Positions 54,823 to 63,879 of a DNA stretch of 64,000 bases are shown one piece after another. The notes under the pieces were generated by a model. The model saw only the letters and a program-made list of their open reading frames with translations. It did not search any database and had not been told where the DNA came from. The position numbers were made by a program, and so were the translations under genes. The DNA is from Marinoscillum pacificum (lineage in GTDB: Bacteria; Bacteroidota; Bacteroidia; Cytophagales; Cyclobacteriaceae), in NCBI RefSeq assembly GCF_024714495.1, contig NZ_JAMZMJ010000016.1:55505-119504 (forward strand), written 5' to 3'. The first letter of the stretch is position 1. Every line of letters starts with the position of its first letter.

Positions 54823-55821
54823 TTATTTAGGATCGTATGCCCACTTCAGCCAGGTTGCTCCCCAGGTGAAGCCACCACCAAATGCTGCAAGAATGATATT
54901 GTCTCCTTTTTTAAGTTGTGACTCATAGTCCCAAAGACATAAAGGAAGTGTTCCTGCGGTAGTGTTGCCATATCGTTGGATGTTTAACATGACTTTGTCA
55001 TCTCCTACATCCATGCGACGAGCCGTCGCGTCGATAATTCTTTTGTTCGCTTGATGTGGTACTAACCAGGCGATATCATCTCCAGTGAGATTGTTTCTGT
55101 CCATTACTTCGGCAGCTACATCTGCCATATTCGTAACAGCAAACTTGAATACTGTAGAACCTTCCTGATAAGCATAGTGCTCACGAGCGGCTACAGTTTC
55201 TGGAGTAGCAGGCTTGCGGCTACCACCAGCTTTCATATGAAGGTATGGAGCTCCAGATCCATCAGACTTGAGGATAGAGTCCATGATACCTACTTCTTCT
55301 TCGGTAGGCTCCAATAAAACAGCACCACCTCCATCACCAAAGATGATACAGGTGGTTCTGTCCGTATAATCGATAATTGAGGACATCTTGTCCGCACCGA
55401 TTACAATTACTTTCTTCGCTGCACCAGACTCAATAAATGAAGCTCCGGTAGCAAGACCATATAGGAATCCTGAGCAAGCCGCACTCAAATCGTAACCGAA
55501 TGAGTTTTTTGCACCTACCATATCCGCAACAATGTTAGCTGTTGCAGGGAATGGCATGTCTGGCGTCACAGTAGCGCAGATGATCATGTCAATTTCTAGT
55601 GGATCAGTACCTGTCTTTTCTAGAAGACCTTTTACTGCCTCGGCACCTATTACTGAAGTGCCCTGGTTTTCTCCTTTTAGAATTCTTCTCTCTACGATTC
55701 CGGTTCTTGATTGAATCCATTCGTCGTTTGTGTCGACCATGGTTTCAAGTTCCTGATTGGTTAATACATAATCGGGAACGTAACCTTGAACTCCTGTGAT
55801 TGCCGCTCGGATTTTTGCCAT
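54823..55821 (-). CDS. fabH: 3-oxoacyl-ACP synthase III
   Basis: Condenses acetyl- or branched acyl-CoA with malonyl-ACP to start fatty acid chains. The 332-aa protein carries the triad Cys116 ([10 protein letters not shown]), His (VPHQANKRI) and Asn ([11 protein letters not shown]). The gene sits between rpmF and efp. In many bacteria plsX lies between rpmF and fabH; here it does not. Confidence 0.96.
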   Translation of the reverse strand: MAKIRAAITGVQGYVPDYVLTNQELETMVDTNDEWIQSRTGIVERRILKGENQGTSVIGAEAVKGLLEKTGTDPLEIDMIICATVTPDMPFPATANIVADMVGAKNSFGYDLSAACSGFLYGLATGASFIESGAAKKVIVIGADKMSSIIDYTDRTTCIIFGDGGGAVLLEPTEEEVGIMDSILKSDGSGAPYLHMKAGGSRKPATPETVAAREHYAYQEGSTVFKFAVTNMADVAAEVMDRNNLTGDDIAWLVPHQANKRIIDATARRMDVGDDKVMLNIQRYGNTTAGTLPLCLWDYESQLKKGDNIILAAFGGGFTWGATWLKWAYDPK

Positions 55822-55844
55822 AATGTTTGTTTTGTTCGGCTAAC

Positions 55845-56036
55845 TTAAGCCAAAACTTCTTTTTCCATCACAACTTTACCTTTATAGTAAAGTTTTCCTT
55901 CGTGCCAGAAGGCTCTGTGTGGAAGGTGAGCTTCACCTGTTGTTTGGCAAATCACGTAATTTTTAGGGTTTGCCTTTACGTGAGTTCTTCTCTTGTCCCT
56001 TCTAGTCCTCGAAATTTTTCTCTTAGGATGCGCCAT
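55845..56036 (-). CDS. rpmF: 50S ribosomal protein L32
   Basis: A 63-aa basic protein with the L32 signature [17 protein letters not shown] and the C-terminal CHRAFW-like segment, here [12 protein letters not shown]. Only one Cys remains (VICQTTG), so the zinc ribbon appears to be lost, as in Cys-minus ribosomal protein variants. It follows the DUF177 gene by 14 bases, the usual order. Confidence 0.96.
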   Translation of the reverse strand: MAHPKRKISRTRRDKRRTHVKANPKNYVICQTTGEAHLPHRAFWHEGKLYYKGKVVMEKEVLA

Positions 56037-56050
56037 TTTATTCTAATCTA

Positions 56051-56581
56051 TTATTTTCCTTTCAACTTTTTTAATGCTTCCCATCTCGGATCTGGCTCCT
56101 GACTATTGTCTTCTTCCTCGTCTTCTTGAGAAGTATAAATCATCTCCGGCTCGTCATCTTCTTCAAATTCGTCCTCATAACGAGGGTGTAATTTTTTCAA
56201 AGGTACTGCCAGAGTAATGAATTCATAAACAAACTCTGCAACGTTGATGCTTGATGTGTCTTGCTTGATCACAATGACATCTTCGCTTAGAGAGTAGTTA
56301 TCTTCACCAAATTTGATGATGACTTTTTCATCAACCTTTACCGGGTAATCGAAATTGTCTAAACTTCTGTCGCAAATGAGCTCTACAGAGGCGTCAATTT
56401 GAAAGTTCAGAGTCATCATCGTTTCCGATTTTTCTAGTATTAAATGGCATTTGCCTCGGCCATGCTCTATAATACTGTACTCAAACTGAGAGAACAGTCG
56501 ATCTCCTATTTCAAACTCAAACTCGTGTTGTTTGTGGTTTAAACTGAAGATATCTATCTGAAATTCCCTCAATCCTTTCAT
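56051..56581 (-). CDS. DUF177 / YceD-family protein
   Basis: A 176-aa acidic protein. The family is typically encoded just before rpmF and is linked to large-subunit rRNA/ribosome biogenesis. Visible signs are the conserved Cys-containing strand VELICDRSLDNFDYPV, followed by DVIVIKQDTSSINVAEFVYEFITLAVPLKKLHP. The C-terminus is strongly acidic (EDEFEEDDEPEM). A -7 promoter box lies about 35 bases upstream. Confidence 0.88.
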   Translation of the reverse strand: MKGLREFQIDIFSLNHKQHEFEFEIGDRLFSQFEYSIIEHGRGKCHLILEKSETMMTLNFQIDASVELICDRSLDNFDYPVKVDEKVIIKFGEDNYSLSEDVIVIKQDTSSINVAEFVYEFITLAVPLKKLHPRYEDEFEEDDEPEMIYTSQEDEEEDNSQEPDPRWEALKKLKGK

Positions 56582-56613
56582 GCGTTAATTTCTTCTACCC
56601 GCTTAAAGAACCG

Positions 56614-56621
56614 CAAATTTA
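56614..56621 (-). promoter_or_regulatory. Candidate promoter -7 box of the rpmF-fabH-acc operon
   Basis: Read on the minus strand the box is TAAATTTG, matching TAnnTTTG. It is placed about 33 bases before the DUF177 start. The -33 region is only T-rich, without a clear TTG. Confidence 0.45.
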
Positions 56622-56662
56622 GGAATAAACCAGATATAAAAAAACATATTTAACTGCTTGAT

Positions 56663-57688
56663 TTACTGAAATTCTTCTCGATGACTAATTATATCGGCTG
56701 CACAGTAGATTGCACTCCGCATAGAAGTCTCATCTGCTTCGTTTTTTCCAGCAATACTAAATGCCGTTCCGTGATCCGGAGAAGTTCTGATAAATGACAG
56801 CCCTGCGGTGAAGTTTACGCCATTAGAGAAAGCAATGTTTTTGAACGGGATAAGTCCCTGATCGTGATACATGGCTAGAATGCCGTCATAACTTCGGTAT
56901 TGGTTGCTTCCAAAGAACCCGTCTGATGGGAAAGGTCCAAAAACCAAATTGCCTTTATTTCTGAATTCATTCAATACAGGATTGATGACCTTTTCCTCTT
57001 CATCACCCAATAAACCATTTTCTCCGGCGTGCGGGTTAAGTCCCATCACCGCCACTCTTGGTTTTTTGATGCCGAAATCTTTTTTCAGAGACTTGATCAT
57101 CAACTGAAGTTTTTCAGTCAATAACTTATCTGTTACTTTATTAGAAACTTCCTTTAATGGAATATGTCCAGTTACTACTCCCACTCGAAGTTCTTCTGCC
57201 ACTAAAAACATTAAACTGTCTTTGGCTCCATCTTCCTGAGTAAGATACTCTGTGTGTCCAGGAAATTTAAAATCCTCTGATTGTACCAGTTCTTTACTCA
57301 AAGGTGCGGTAACCATCGCCTGAATTTTTCCAGCTTTTAGGTCTTCCATGCACTTACGCAATGAAAGAAGTGCATAATCGCCTCCTTCTTTGGTGCCTTT
57401 TCCTGGAGTTACCTCTACATTCTGCTCGTTAAGATTAACCACGTTTACTTTGCGGTCTTGAATCTTATCAACTGATTTGATTTGGTTGTAGTTGAAGTTT
57501 TGGAGATTCAGATGTTTTCTATAAAAAGAAATGACGCGACCATCAGCATAAATTACTGGTGTGAGGTGTCTGAGAACGCGGTTATCATTCAGCGCCTTGA
57601 TGACCACTTCAGGTCCAATACCATTAATATCTCCAATAGAGATGCCAATTACAGGTTTGTGTTCTTTCTTTTGAGAAGAATCCTCCAT
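56663..57688 (-). CDS. pdxA: 4-hydroxythreonine-4-phosphate dehydrogenase
   Basis: An NAD-dependent oxidative decarboxylase of pyridoxal phosphate synthesis. The 341-aa length fits. Motifs are IGISIGDINGIGPEV at the N-terminus, VTAPLSKE, FPGHTEYLTQ (metal-binding His), GLNPHAGENG and AMYHDQGLIPFK. It is divergent from rsmA, which is often its neighbour in other bacteria too. Confidence 0.96.
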   Translation of the reverse strand: MEDSSQKKEHKPVIGISIGDINGIGPEVVIKALNDNRVLRHLTPVIYADGRVISFYRKHLNLQNFNYNQIKSVDKIQDRKVNVVNLNEQNVEVTPGKGTKEGGDYALLSLRKCMEDLKAGKIQAMVTAPLSKELVQSEDFKFPGHTEYLTQEDGAKDSLMFLVAEELRVGVVTGHIPLKEVSNKVTDKLLTEKLQLMIKSLKKDFGIKKPRVAVMGLNPHAGENGLLGDEEEKVINPVLNEFRNKGNLVFGPFPSDGFFGSNQYRSYDGILAMYHDQGLIPFKNIAFSNGVNFTAGLSFIRTSPDHGTAFSIAGKNEADETSMRSAIYCAADIISHREEFQ

Positions 57689-57742
57689 ATTTATCTACTT
57701 TACAGCGCCGAAATTTAATTCATTTTAACGTAACCGGATAGT

Positions 57743-58501
57743 TTGAAACAGGTTTCCCCGAAAAAGCATTTAGGTCAGCACTTTCTCAAAGATGAGAACA
57801 TTGCCAGAAAGATTGTGGAAGGTTTGCAACAAAAAGATGTAGCCACCATGCTCGAGATAGGGCCAGGTACAGGTGTATTGACCAAATATTTACTTGAACG
57901 AGAAGGTTTTGTGGCCTTTGATGTAGATGGTGAGTCTGTAGACTATCTTAAAGAAGTATATCCGGATCACGCGGAGCAATTTCGATTACAGGATTTTCTG
58001 AAGTATGATCTGGACTCATTGGCAAAGCCAATTTCTGTTATTGGGAATTTTCCATATAACATATCTAGCCAATTGTTTTTTAGAATTTGGGATCATAGAA
58101 ATGATGTGACGGAAGTCGTTTGCATGATTCAAAAAGAAGTGGCAGATCGAATTGCGGCTAAAGAAGGAAACAAAACTTATGGCATATTAAGTGTATTGCT
58201 TCAGGCATTCTATAAGATAGAGTATTTGTTTACAGTCCCTCCACAAGTTTTCAATCCTCCGCCTAAAGTGCAGTCTGCCGTGATTCGTCTTACGCGCAAT
58301 GATGTGCAAACATTAGGATGCGATGAGCAGTTGTTTAAGCGAGTGGTAAAAGCAGGATTTGGAAAACGTAGAAAGACATTGCGCAACGCACTAAAAGATC
58401 TAAATTTGGAATTTGCTACAGAATCAGATGTATTCAATCAGCGTGCTGAACAGCTAACAGTGGCAGATTTTGTCGAATTGACCAATCATATTTCTTCATG
58501 A
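57743..58501 (+). CDS. rsmA: 16S rRNA (adenine1518/1519-N6)-dimethyltransferase
   Basis: KsgA-type enzyme dimethylating two adenines near the 3' end of 16S rRNA during 30S maturation. The 252-aa protein starts at TTG 57743 (no ATG fits before the conserved KKHLGQHFL). SAM motif LEIGPGTGVLT, the catalytic NFPYNISS motif and FGKRRKTLRNAL are present. It overlaps mgtE by an ATGA. Confidence 0.96.
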   Translation: MKQVSPKKHLGQHFLKDENIARKIVEGLQQKDVATMLEIGPGTGVLTKYLLEREGFVAFDVDGESVDYLKEVYPDHAEQFRLQDFLKYDLDSLAKPISVIGNFPYNISSQLFFRIWDHRNDVTEVVCMIQKEVADRIAAKEGNKTYGILSVLLQAFYKIEYLFTVPPQVFNPPPKVQSAVIRLTRNDVQTLGCDEQLFKRVVKAGFGKRRKTLRNALKDLNLEFATESDVFNQRAEQLTVADFVELTNHISS

Positions 58502-59865
58502 GTGAGGCGGTAATGGAGTTTGAATTAAGTAAGGAATATCTCGAGCGGTTTCAACAAGCGCTTGATGAACAGGATGATGCGTTTATCACATCTTCCCTGG
58601 AAGGAATCAATCCTGCTGATATCACTGCATTACTGTATGAGTTTGACTCGGAAGAGTGCCGATATGTATTCACTGTACTACCCAAAGACATTGATGCGGC
58701 CATTCTTAATGACCTGGAGGATGATGTTCGTGCAGATTTTATATCTGAATTTTCTCCTGAAGAATTAGCTGAGTTTTTAGAGTTTCTTGATTCTGATGAC
58801 TGTGCGGATATTCTGTATCAGATGTCTATCAAGAAGCGTGAAGAAGTTATCAAGTTCATTGATAATGAAGAAAAGGCGGCCCACATCATGGATCTTCTTC
58901 GGTATGATGAAGATGTGGCAGGTGGACTCATGGCAAAAGAATTGATCAAGGCCAATATCAATTGGTCGATTATTCAGTGTATAGAAGAGATAAGAAAGCA
59001 GGCTGAAAATGTGCAGAAGATGTACTCTGTATATGTGGTGGATGACCTGGGAAAGCTTGTTGGAAAAGTATCCTTGAAGCGTCTAATCCTTGCTGGTGAT
59101 AAGGCAAAAATTGCGGATATCTATGACGATACAGTCGTATCGGTAGAAACCTATATGGACGAAGAGGAAGTAGCCCAAATCATGCAGAAGTATGACCTGG
59201 AGGCTGTGCCTGTTGTCAACGCCAGAGGAAAACTAGTTGGGCGTATTACCATTGATGATATCGTAGATGTGATCACTGAGATGGCAGAAGAAGAACGTCA
59301 AATGATGGCGGGTATCTCTGCAGATGTGGAAGAAGCAGATACAGTGTGGGCTTTATCTAAAGCACGTTTGCCTTGGCTAGTTATTGGTATGGTAGGAGGT
59401 CTTCTTGGTGCTCAGTTTATGGGCTTGTTTGAAGGGGATATAGCCATCGTGCCAGCGCTAGCGCTGTTTATTCCATTAATTACTGCAACAGGAGGAAATG
59501 TTGGGATACAATCCTCTTCCTTGGTCGTGCAGAGTTTAGCCAATCCAAATGTATTTGCAGGATCACTGTTTCAACGATTGCTCAAAGTACTCTTTGTAGC
59601 GGTAGTAAACGGTGTAATCCTTGCTTTGATGGTCTTTGGAGTCATCATGCTTATTAATCAGAATCAATCTTTAGCAGCAACTGTTTCCATAGCACTTTTT
59701 AGCGTTGTGTTGCTTGCTTCTTTTATGGGAACCATCACGCCTTTAGTGCTGGATAAATTTGGGATAAATCCAGCTTTAGCGTCAGGTCCGTTTATTACAA
59801 CAGCGAACGATTTATTAGGCTTAGCCGTTTATTTCTCTGTTGCTCACATGCTCTATAATTTATGA
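58498..59865 (+). CDS. mgtE: Magnesium transporter MgtE
   Basis: A Mg2+-gated magnesium channel, 455 aa. An acidic N-domain (about 10-140) with ADITALLYEFDSEE and related repeats is followed by two CBS domains (about 140-260; LMAKELIKANIN, VPVVNARGKLVGRITIDDIVDVI). Five membrane helices come last (about 285-455) with the pore motif TATGGNVGIQSSSL. Translationally coupled to rsmA and to the next gene. Confidence 0.96.
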   Translation: MSEAVMEFELSKEYLERFQQALDEQDDAFITSSLEGINPADITALLYEFDSEECRYVFTVLPKDIDAAILNDLEDDVRADFISEFSPEELAEFLEFLDSDDCADILYQMSIKKREEVIKFIDNEEKAAHIMDLLRYDEDVAGGLMAKELIKANINWSIIQCIEEIRKQAENVQKMYSVYVVDDLGKLVGKVSLKRLILAGDKAKIADIYDDTVVSVETYMDEEEVAQIMQKYDLEAVPVVNARGKLVGRITIDDIVDVITEMAEEERQMMAGISADVEEADTVWALSKARLPWLVIGMVGGLLGAQFMGLFEGDIAIVPALALFIPLITATGGNVGIQSSSLVVQSLANPNVFAGSLFQRLLKVLFVAVVNGVILALMVFGVIMLINQNQSLAATVSIALFSVVLLASFMGTITPLVLDKFGINPALASGPFITTANDLLGLAVYFSVAHMLYNL

Positions 59866-60818
59866 ACACAACCAGCCAGAAAGTATTAATAGTGGACTTA
59901 ATGCATGATAGCATTTCTAAAATGTTAATCGATGCAGGGTTCGCACCAGATTACCGACCAGACATTTCTCCGCAAGAGGTGCATGACATCATTCCAGAAT
60001 ATGATGGGATCATTGTGCGAAGTAAACTCGAAGTGGATAAGGAATTACTTGATAAAGCTTCTAAACTAAAATTTGTCGCTCGTGCAGGCGCAGGAATCGA
60101 TAAAGTAGATTATCCATATCTAACCGCCAAAGGAATAAAACTGGTCAATGCGCCTGAAGGTAACCGTGATGCGGTAGGAGAGCATGTGATTGGCATGTTG
60201 CTTTCTCTTTTTCACAATCTGAATAGAGGAAATAGGGAGGTGAAGCACGGTAAGTGGGATCGTGAAGGTAATCGCGGTATGGAACTGAAAGGTAAAACGG
60301 TAGGGATATTTGGCTATGGTTTTATGGGGAGGTCTGTTGCTAGAAAACTGCAGGGTTTTGAATGCCGCGTGATCACTTATGACAAGTACAAATCGGATGT
60401 TGATCTGGATTGGGTGGAAAAGGTGGATTTGGAAACTTTTTTCAATGAAACGGAAATCTTAAGTATCCATGTTCCGTTAACATCAGAGACTAAATTCCTT
60501 TTTGATTTAGACTACCTGAATCAATTCAAAAAGTTAAAGTTAATAGTCAACTCCAGTAGAGGTGAGGTGCTAAAGTTAAGTGCGGTAAATACGCTGTTGG
60601 AAAGCGGAACATTGCTCGGAGCAGCGCTGGATGTATTGGAAAATGAAAAAATAAATAAGCTAAGTTCTGAAGAGCAAGCTGAGTTCGATAAGTTGGCTAA
60701 TAATCTACAGGTAATCCTTTCTCCTCACGTAGCAGGATGGACTTTTGAGTCCTATGAACGGATCAATGAAGTGCTGGTTTCGAAGCTGGTAAAAGAGGGT
60801 TTAGCACAAGTCAGGTAA
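59862..60818 (+). CDS. D-isomer 2-hydroxyacid dehydrogenase (SerA-like)
   Basis: An NAD-dependent 2-hydroxyacid dehydrogenase of 318 aa, possibly 3-phosphoglycerate dehydrogenase. It has GIIVRSKLEVD, ARAGAGIDKVD, the nucleotide motif GIFGYGFMGRSVA, the substrate-binding Arg of VNSSRGEVL and the catalytic His of LSPHVAGWT. There is no ACT domain, so it is the short form. It overlaps mgtE by an ATGA. Confidence 0.88.
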   Translation: MNTTSQKVLIVDLMHDSISKMLIDAGFAPDYRPDISPQEVHDIIPEYDGIIVRSKLEVDKELLDKASKLKFVARAGAGIDKVDYPYLTAKGIKLVNAPEGNRDAVGEHVIGMLLSLFHNLNRGNREVKHGKWDREGNRGMELKGKTVGIFGYGFMGRSVARKLQGFECRVITYDKYKSDVDLDWVEKVDLETFFNETEILSIHVPLTSETKFLFDLDYLNQFKKLKLIVNSSRGEVLKLSAVNTLLESGTLLGAALDVLENEKINKLSSEEQAEFDKLANNLQVILSPHVAGWTFESYERINEVLVSKLVKEGLAQVR

Positions 60819-60849
60819 TTGTAAATCAATCACAAAACGTTTATATTTG
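60819..60849 (+). promoter_or_regulatory. Promoter of greA
   Basis: TTG (60819-60821) and TATATTTG (60842-60849) are separated by 20 bases, an exact match to the Bacteroidota TTG-N19/21-TAnnTTTG promoter. It begins directly at the stop of the upstream dehydrogenase gene. Transcription would start near 60855, leaving a leader of about 90 bases before greA. Confidence 0.8.
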
Positions 60850-60891
60850 CCTCCTAACAGATACGAATTAAGAGAATACTATATAGAAGAA

Positions 60892-60918
60892 GGCGGTCCT
60901 ATAGGGCCGTTCTTTTTT
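60892..60918 (+). terminator. Terminator-like hairpin in the greA leader
   Basis: GGCGGTCC pairs with GGGCCGTT around TATA (with G-U wobbles), followed by C and six T. It lies about 40 bases after the greA promoter and 26 bases before the greA ATG, so it can stop either read-through from upstream or greA leader transcripts. Confidence 0.7.
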
Positions 60919-60943
60919 GTTTTACACAGTAAAAGAAAATTAT

Positions 60944-61417
60944 ATGTCAGCAGTTAATTATTATACCAAGGAAGGTTTACAGAAGCTGAAGGATGAGTTG
61001 GCTCACCTGAAGACAAAAGGCAGATCGGACATGGCTAAGCAAATAGCTGAAGCAAGAGATAAAGGTGATTTAAGTGAGAACGCTGAATATGACGCTGCTA
61101 AAGATGCTCAGGGTTTGTTGGAGCTGAAAATCTCCAAACTTGAGGCGGTAGTTGGTAATGCCAGAGTGATAGATGAGTCTAGCTTAGATACTTCTAAAGT
61201 AGGTATTTTGTCTACTGTGACCATTAAGAATAAAAAGAATGGTATGCAGGTAAAATACATGCTGGTTGCTGAAGAGGAAGCTGATCTTAAGCTAAACAAG
61301 ATCTCTATAAAGTCGCCTATTGGAAGTGGCTTGCTTGGGTTGAAAGAAGGTGATACGGCGAAGATCAAAGTGCCTGCAGGCGAAATGGAATTTGAAATTG
61401 TAAACATCGCTTACTAA
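60944..61417 (+). CDS. greA: Transcription elongation factor GreA
   Basis: Rescues backtracked RNA polymerase by stimulating transcript cleavage. I start at ATG 60944 (157 aa, the normal length); the frame is open further upstream, but that part lies in the leader hairpin's T-run. The coiled-coil tip acidic pair is in ARDKGDLSENAEYDAAKDAQ, and the C-terminal globular domain has SPIGSGLLGLKEGD. The stop overlaps the start of the HIT gene (TAATG). Confidence 0.96.
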   Translation: MSAVNYYTKEGLQKLKDELAHLKTKGRSDMAKQIAEARDKGDLSENAEYDAAKDAQGLLELKISKLEAVVGNARVIDESSLDTSKVGILSTVTIKNKKNGMQVKYMLVAEEEADLKLNKISIKSPIGSGLLGLKEGDTAKIKVPAGEMEFEIVNIAY

Positions 61418-61812
61418 TGGCTTCTATCTTTTCCAGAATCATAGCAAGAGAAATTCCAGCACATATTGTGGCTGAGAATGAGCAATACCTGGCTTTTTTG
61501 GATATCAATCCATTGGCTCAGGGACACACTTTAGTCATTCCTAAAAAGGAAGTGGACTATATCTATGATTTGGATGATGAGACATTGGCTGGCTTACATG
61601 TGTTTGCGAAGAAAGTGGCTAAAGGAATTGAGTCTGTGATAGAGTGTGAGCGAATAGGTGTAACAGTGATTGGGCTGGAAGTGCCTCATGCGCACGTTCA
61701 TTTGATTCCGATCAATGGAGTGAATGATATGAGCTTTGCTCAACCAAAGCTCTCTATGACTTCAGAGGAAATGGTATCCATTGCAGATAAAATCAGAAAT
61801 GCCATTGGCTAA
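61417..61812 (+). CDS. HIT-family nucleotide hydrolase
   Basis: A 131-aa histidine-triad protein with FSRIIAREIPAHIV, LAFLDINPLAQGHTLVIPKKE and the catalytic triad HAHVHLIP near residue 91. Relatives hydrolyse purine nucleoside phosphoramidates or dinucleotides. It is coupled to greA by the overlapping stop/start and followed by a terminator. Confidence 0.94.
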   Translation: MASIFSRIIAREIPAHIVAENEQYLAFLDINPLAQGHTLVIPKKEVDYIYDLDDETLAGLHVFAKKVAKGIESVIECERIGVTVIGLEVPHAHVHLIPINGVNDMSFAQPKLSMTSEEMVSIADKIRNAIG

Positions 61813-61835
61813 AATGATTAAAAGAAATGAAATAG

Positions 61836-61866
61836 AAGTGAGTTTCGTGAGGAGCTCACTTTTTTT
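61836..61866 (+). terminator. Intrinsic terminator after the HIT gene
   Basis: AAGTGAG and CTCACTT pair over seven bases with a 12-base loop, followed by a T-run that ends at the base before the ATG of the acetyltransferase gene. The next gene therefore starts immediately after the terminator. Confidence 0.75.
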
Positions 61867-62277
61867 ATGTCTATGAAAATTGAACAAATAGCTCCGCACC
61901 AAACATGGTCTATTAGGCATCAGGTGATGTGGCCAGACAGAGAACTGAACTATGTGAAGCTCCCCGAAGATAACGATGGGGTTCATTTTGGACTGTATGA
62001 GGCTGATCAACTGGTATCTGTAGTGTCTGCTTTTGAGAATGGAACAGAGGCTCAGTTTAGAAAGTTTGCCACATTAGAGTCTCATCAGGGCAAAGGTTAT
62101 GGAAGTAAGTTGCTGAACTATCTATTTGAGTGGCTAACAGAGCAAGGAGCAACTAGAATCTGGTGCAATGCTCGAATCGAGAAGTGTGGTTTCTACGAGC
62201 GATTTGGGATGGTGAAAACAGATCACACTTTCCAAAAGGGTGGGAAGGACTATGTGGTGATGGAGAGGGTGATATAA
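61867..62277 (+). CDS. GNAT-family N-acetyltransferase
   Basis: A 136-aa acetyl-CoA-dependent acetyltransferase. The fold is recognisable from HFGLYEADQLVSVVSAF, the acetyl-CoA loop ESHQGKGYGSKLLNYL and the C-terminal GFYERFGMVKTD. The substrate is unknown. The start may be ATG 61867 or 61873; the first abuts the upstream terminator T-run. Confidence 0.88.
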   Translation: MSMKIEQIAPHQTWSIRHQVMWPDRELNYVKLPEDNDGVHFGLYEADQLVSVVSAFENGTEAQFRKFATLESHQGKGYGSKLLNYLFEWLTEQGATRIWCNARIEKCGFYERFGMVKTDHTFQKGGKDYVVMERVI

Positions 62278-62383
62278 GGATGTGGAAAGCACAGCCTTTT
62301 CCCAGCGGCAGTTTAGTGGTCGAGTTGCGATGAGGCTGGATATAAGCATGTTCGCACATGCGCCATCACACAATGTTACTCTT

Positions 62384-63727
62384 TTATGGTTTGTAGATTA
62401 TTTCCGCGGGGATTGGGCTACTCAATGGATTTCTAACATATGTATCAGTCAACTGACCATTTTTATAGTGATTAACAATGTTTCTAGTACTATCAATTAA
62501 GTATTCAACTTCTCGTTTATCAAATTGGTAGTATTCCTCATCAATGTTGTCGTAAGTCTTTTTAAGGATCACCCCCGTATAGTCTAAATGATAAGTTATC
62601 GATCCATAATCATATGCACCAATTCCAACCTTAAAGGTTACTAGAATAGATTGACTGTTGGAGTCAATTTTACTGGTCAGATAATCGAACTTTTCAAATT
62701 GAGCGTACTCGAGTAAAAAACCTTTGTTAAACTGTTCTTTGCCGTTGATAGTAAATAAGCATTTGAATTTTGACACGTCTTCACTAATCATAGTTTGAAG
62801 ACTATCTGACCCAGAAATTAAACTGAATTTATGCTTTGTTTTGTTACTTTTTATTGGACTTAAACCTCTATGTGGAATTCTCAGAACATTCTCAAAATTT
62901 CCGATTTTTTCTCCAATAATGGTTAGTTCTTCATAGCCCTGTACGAAACCTTGATAGATAGTATTGTCAAGCTTCCATGATTTGAATTCTTTAGTATCAA
63001 GATTTATATTAACTGCATGGAGAGGTCCCCCCATATCCAATGCCGCACCTTCATTACTCACCATCAGTGCGCTATTGGAAGGTAACCATTTCAGAAAGTG
63101 TGTAAGCATTCCGATTTCAGGTAAATTCTGAAATTCCGAATGGTCTCTGGTATTTATGATTCTTATCCCGAACCATTCCCAATAGCCCATATTCAACACA
63201 ACATAATCACCAGTTGGTGAAAGAGCAAAGTTATACGGAGCCTCAGCACCTTCACTTTCAGCCAGAGTATGTGAATACAAGGTATCCGTTCCATATAATC
63301 CATCGAATCGAATAAGTTTTGAGTAATTATTATGCTGGTAAAGGATATAGTATCCATCTATATTATGGGCAAAGTCTATGATTTTACATCCCTGCTCACC
63401 CTTGAAAATCAATTCGGTTTCATTTTTTTGAATATCATAAGTGTAAAGATTACTATCTACGACGAAGAGAAATTGATCTCTTTCCAGCTTATATCTTAAT
63501 TCTTCAGAGTTCTTAGTAGTACGTATTGACGGTAAATGTTCAACAATAGATCTTAATTTAACCTTGTCAATTGATTGTACAGACTGAGTTTTATAAGTCG
63601 GAACAGTGTCAAAAACCAAAATGGTATCGGATTGAATGTTCGGATTCATATCGTTATGAGTCTCCTGCTTATTACAGGATAGAAAGACAATGCAAATGGT
63701 TAAGAGTTGAATGTATTTAGTAATCAT
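62384..63727 (-). CDS. Putative lipoprotein, possible beta-propeller, 447 aa
   Basis: I start at ATG 63725-63727 because a lipoprotein signal follows (YIQLLTICIVFLSCNKQ); the frame is open to 63814. The mature protein has repeated strand patterns and WD-like blocks (APYNFALSPTGDYVVLNMG, HFLKWLPSNSALMVSNEG, GGPLHAVNINLDTKEF), which suggest a propeller fold. No specific family is recognised. It stands alone beside the possible insertion sequence. Confidence 0.7.
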   Translation of the reverse strand: MITKYIQLLTICIVFLSCNKQETHNDMNPNIQSDTILVFDTVPTYKTQSVQSIDKVKLRSIVEHLPSIRTTKNSEELRYKLERDQFLFVVDSNLYTYDIQKNETELIFKGEQGCKIIDFAHNIDGYYILYQHNNYSKLIRFDGLYGTDTLYSHTLAESEGAEAPYNFALSPTGDYVVLNMGYWEWFGIRIINTRDHSEFQNLPEIGMLTHFLKWLPSNSALMVSNEGAALDMGGPLHAVNINLDTKEFKSWKLDNTIYQGFVQGYEELTIIGEKIGNFENVLRIPHRGLSPIKSNKTKHKFSLISGSDSLQTMISEDVSKFKCLFTINGKEQFNKGFLLEYAQFEKFDYLTSKIDSNSQSILVTFKVGIGAYDYGSITYHLDYTGVILKKTYDNIDEEYYQFDKREVEYLIDSTRNIVNHYKNGQLTDTYVRNPLSSPIPAEIIYKP

Positions 63728-63879
63728 TAATTTCTTGAGGGTATATATGAAATGTCCTTTGCTCTTTTGATGGAGGTTTGGATCTTTCATACCTCCAAAA
63801 TAACGGAATTTCACATTTTAAACTCCTAAAAGTGATAGGTATTTGAATTGGAATGCATTTATAGCCTGTCAACTGGTCA

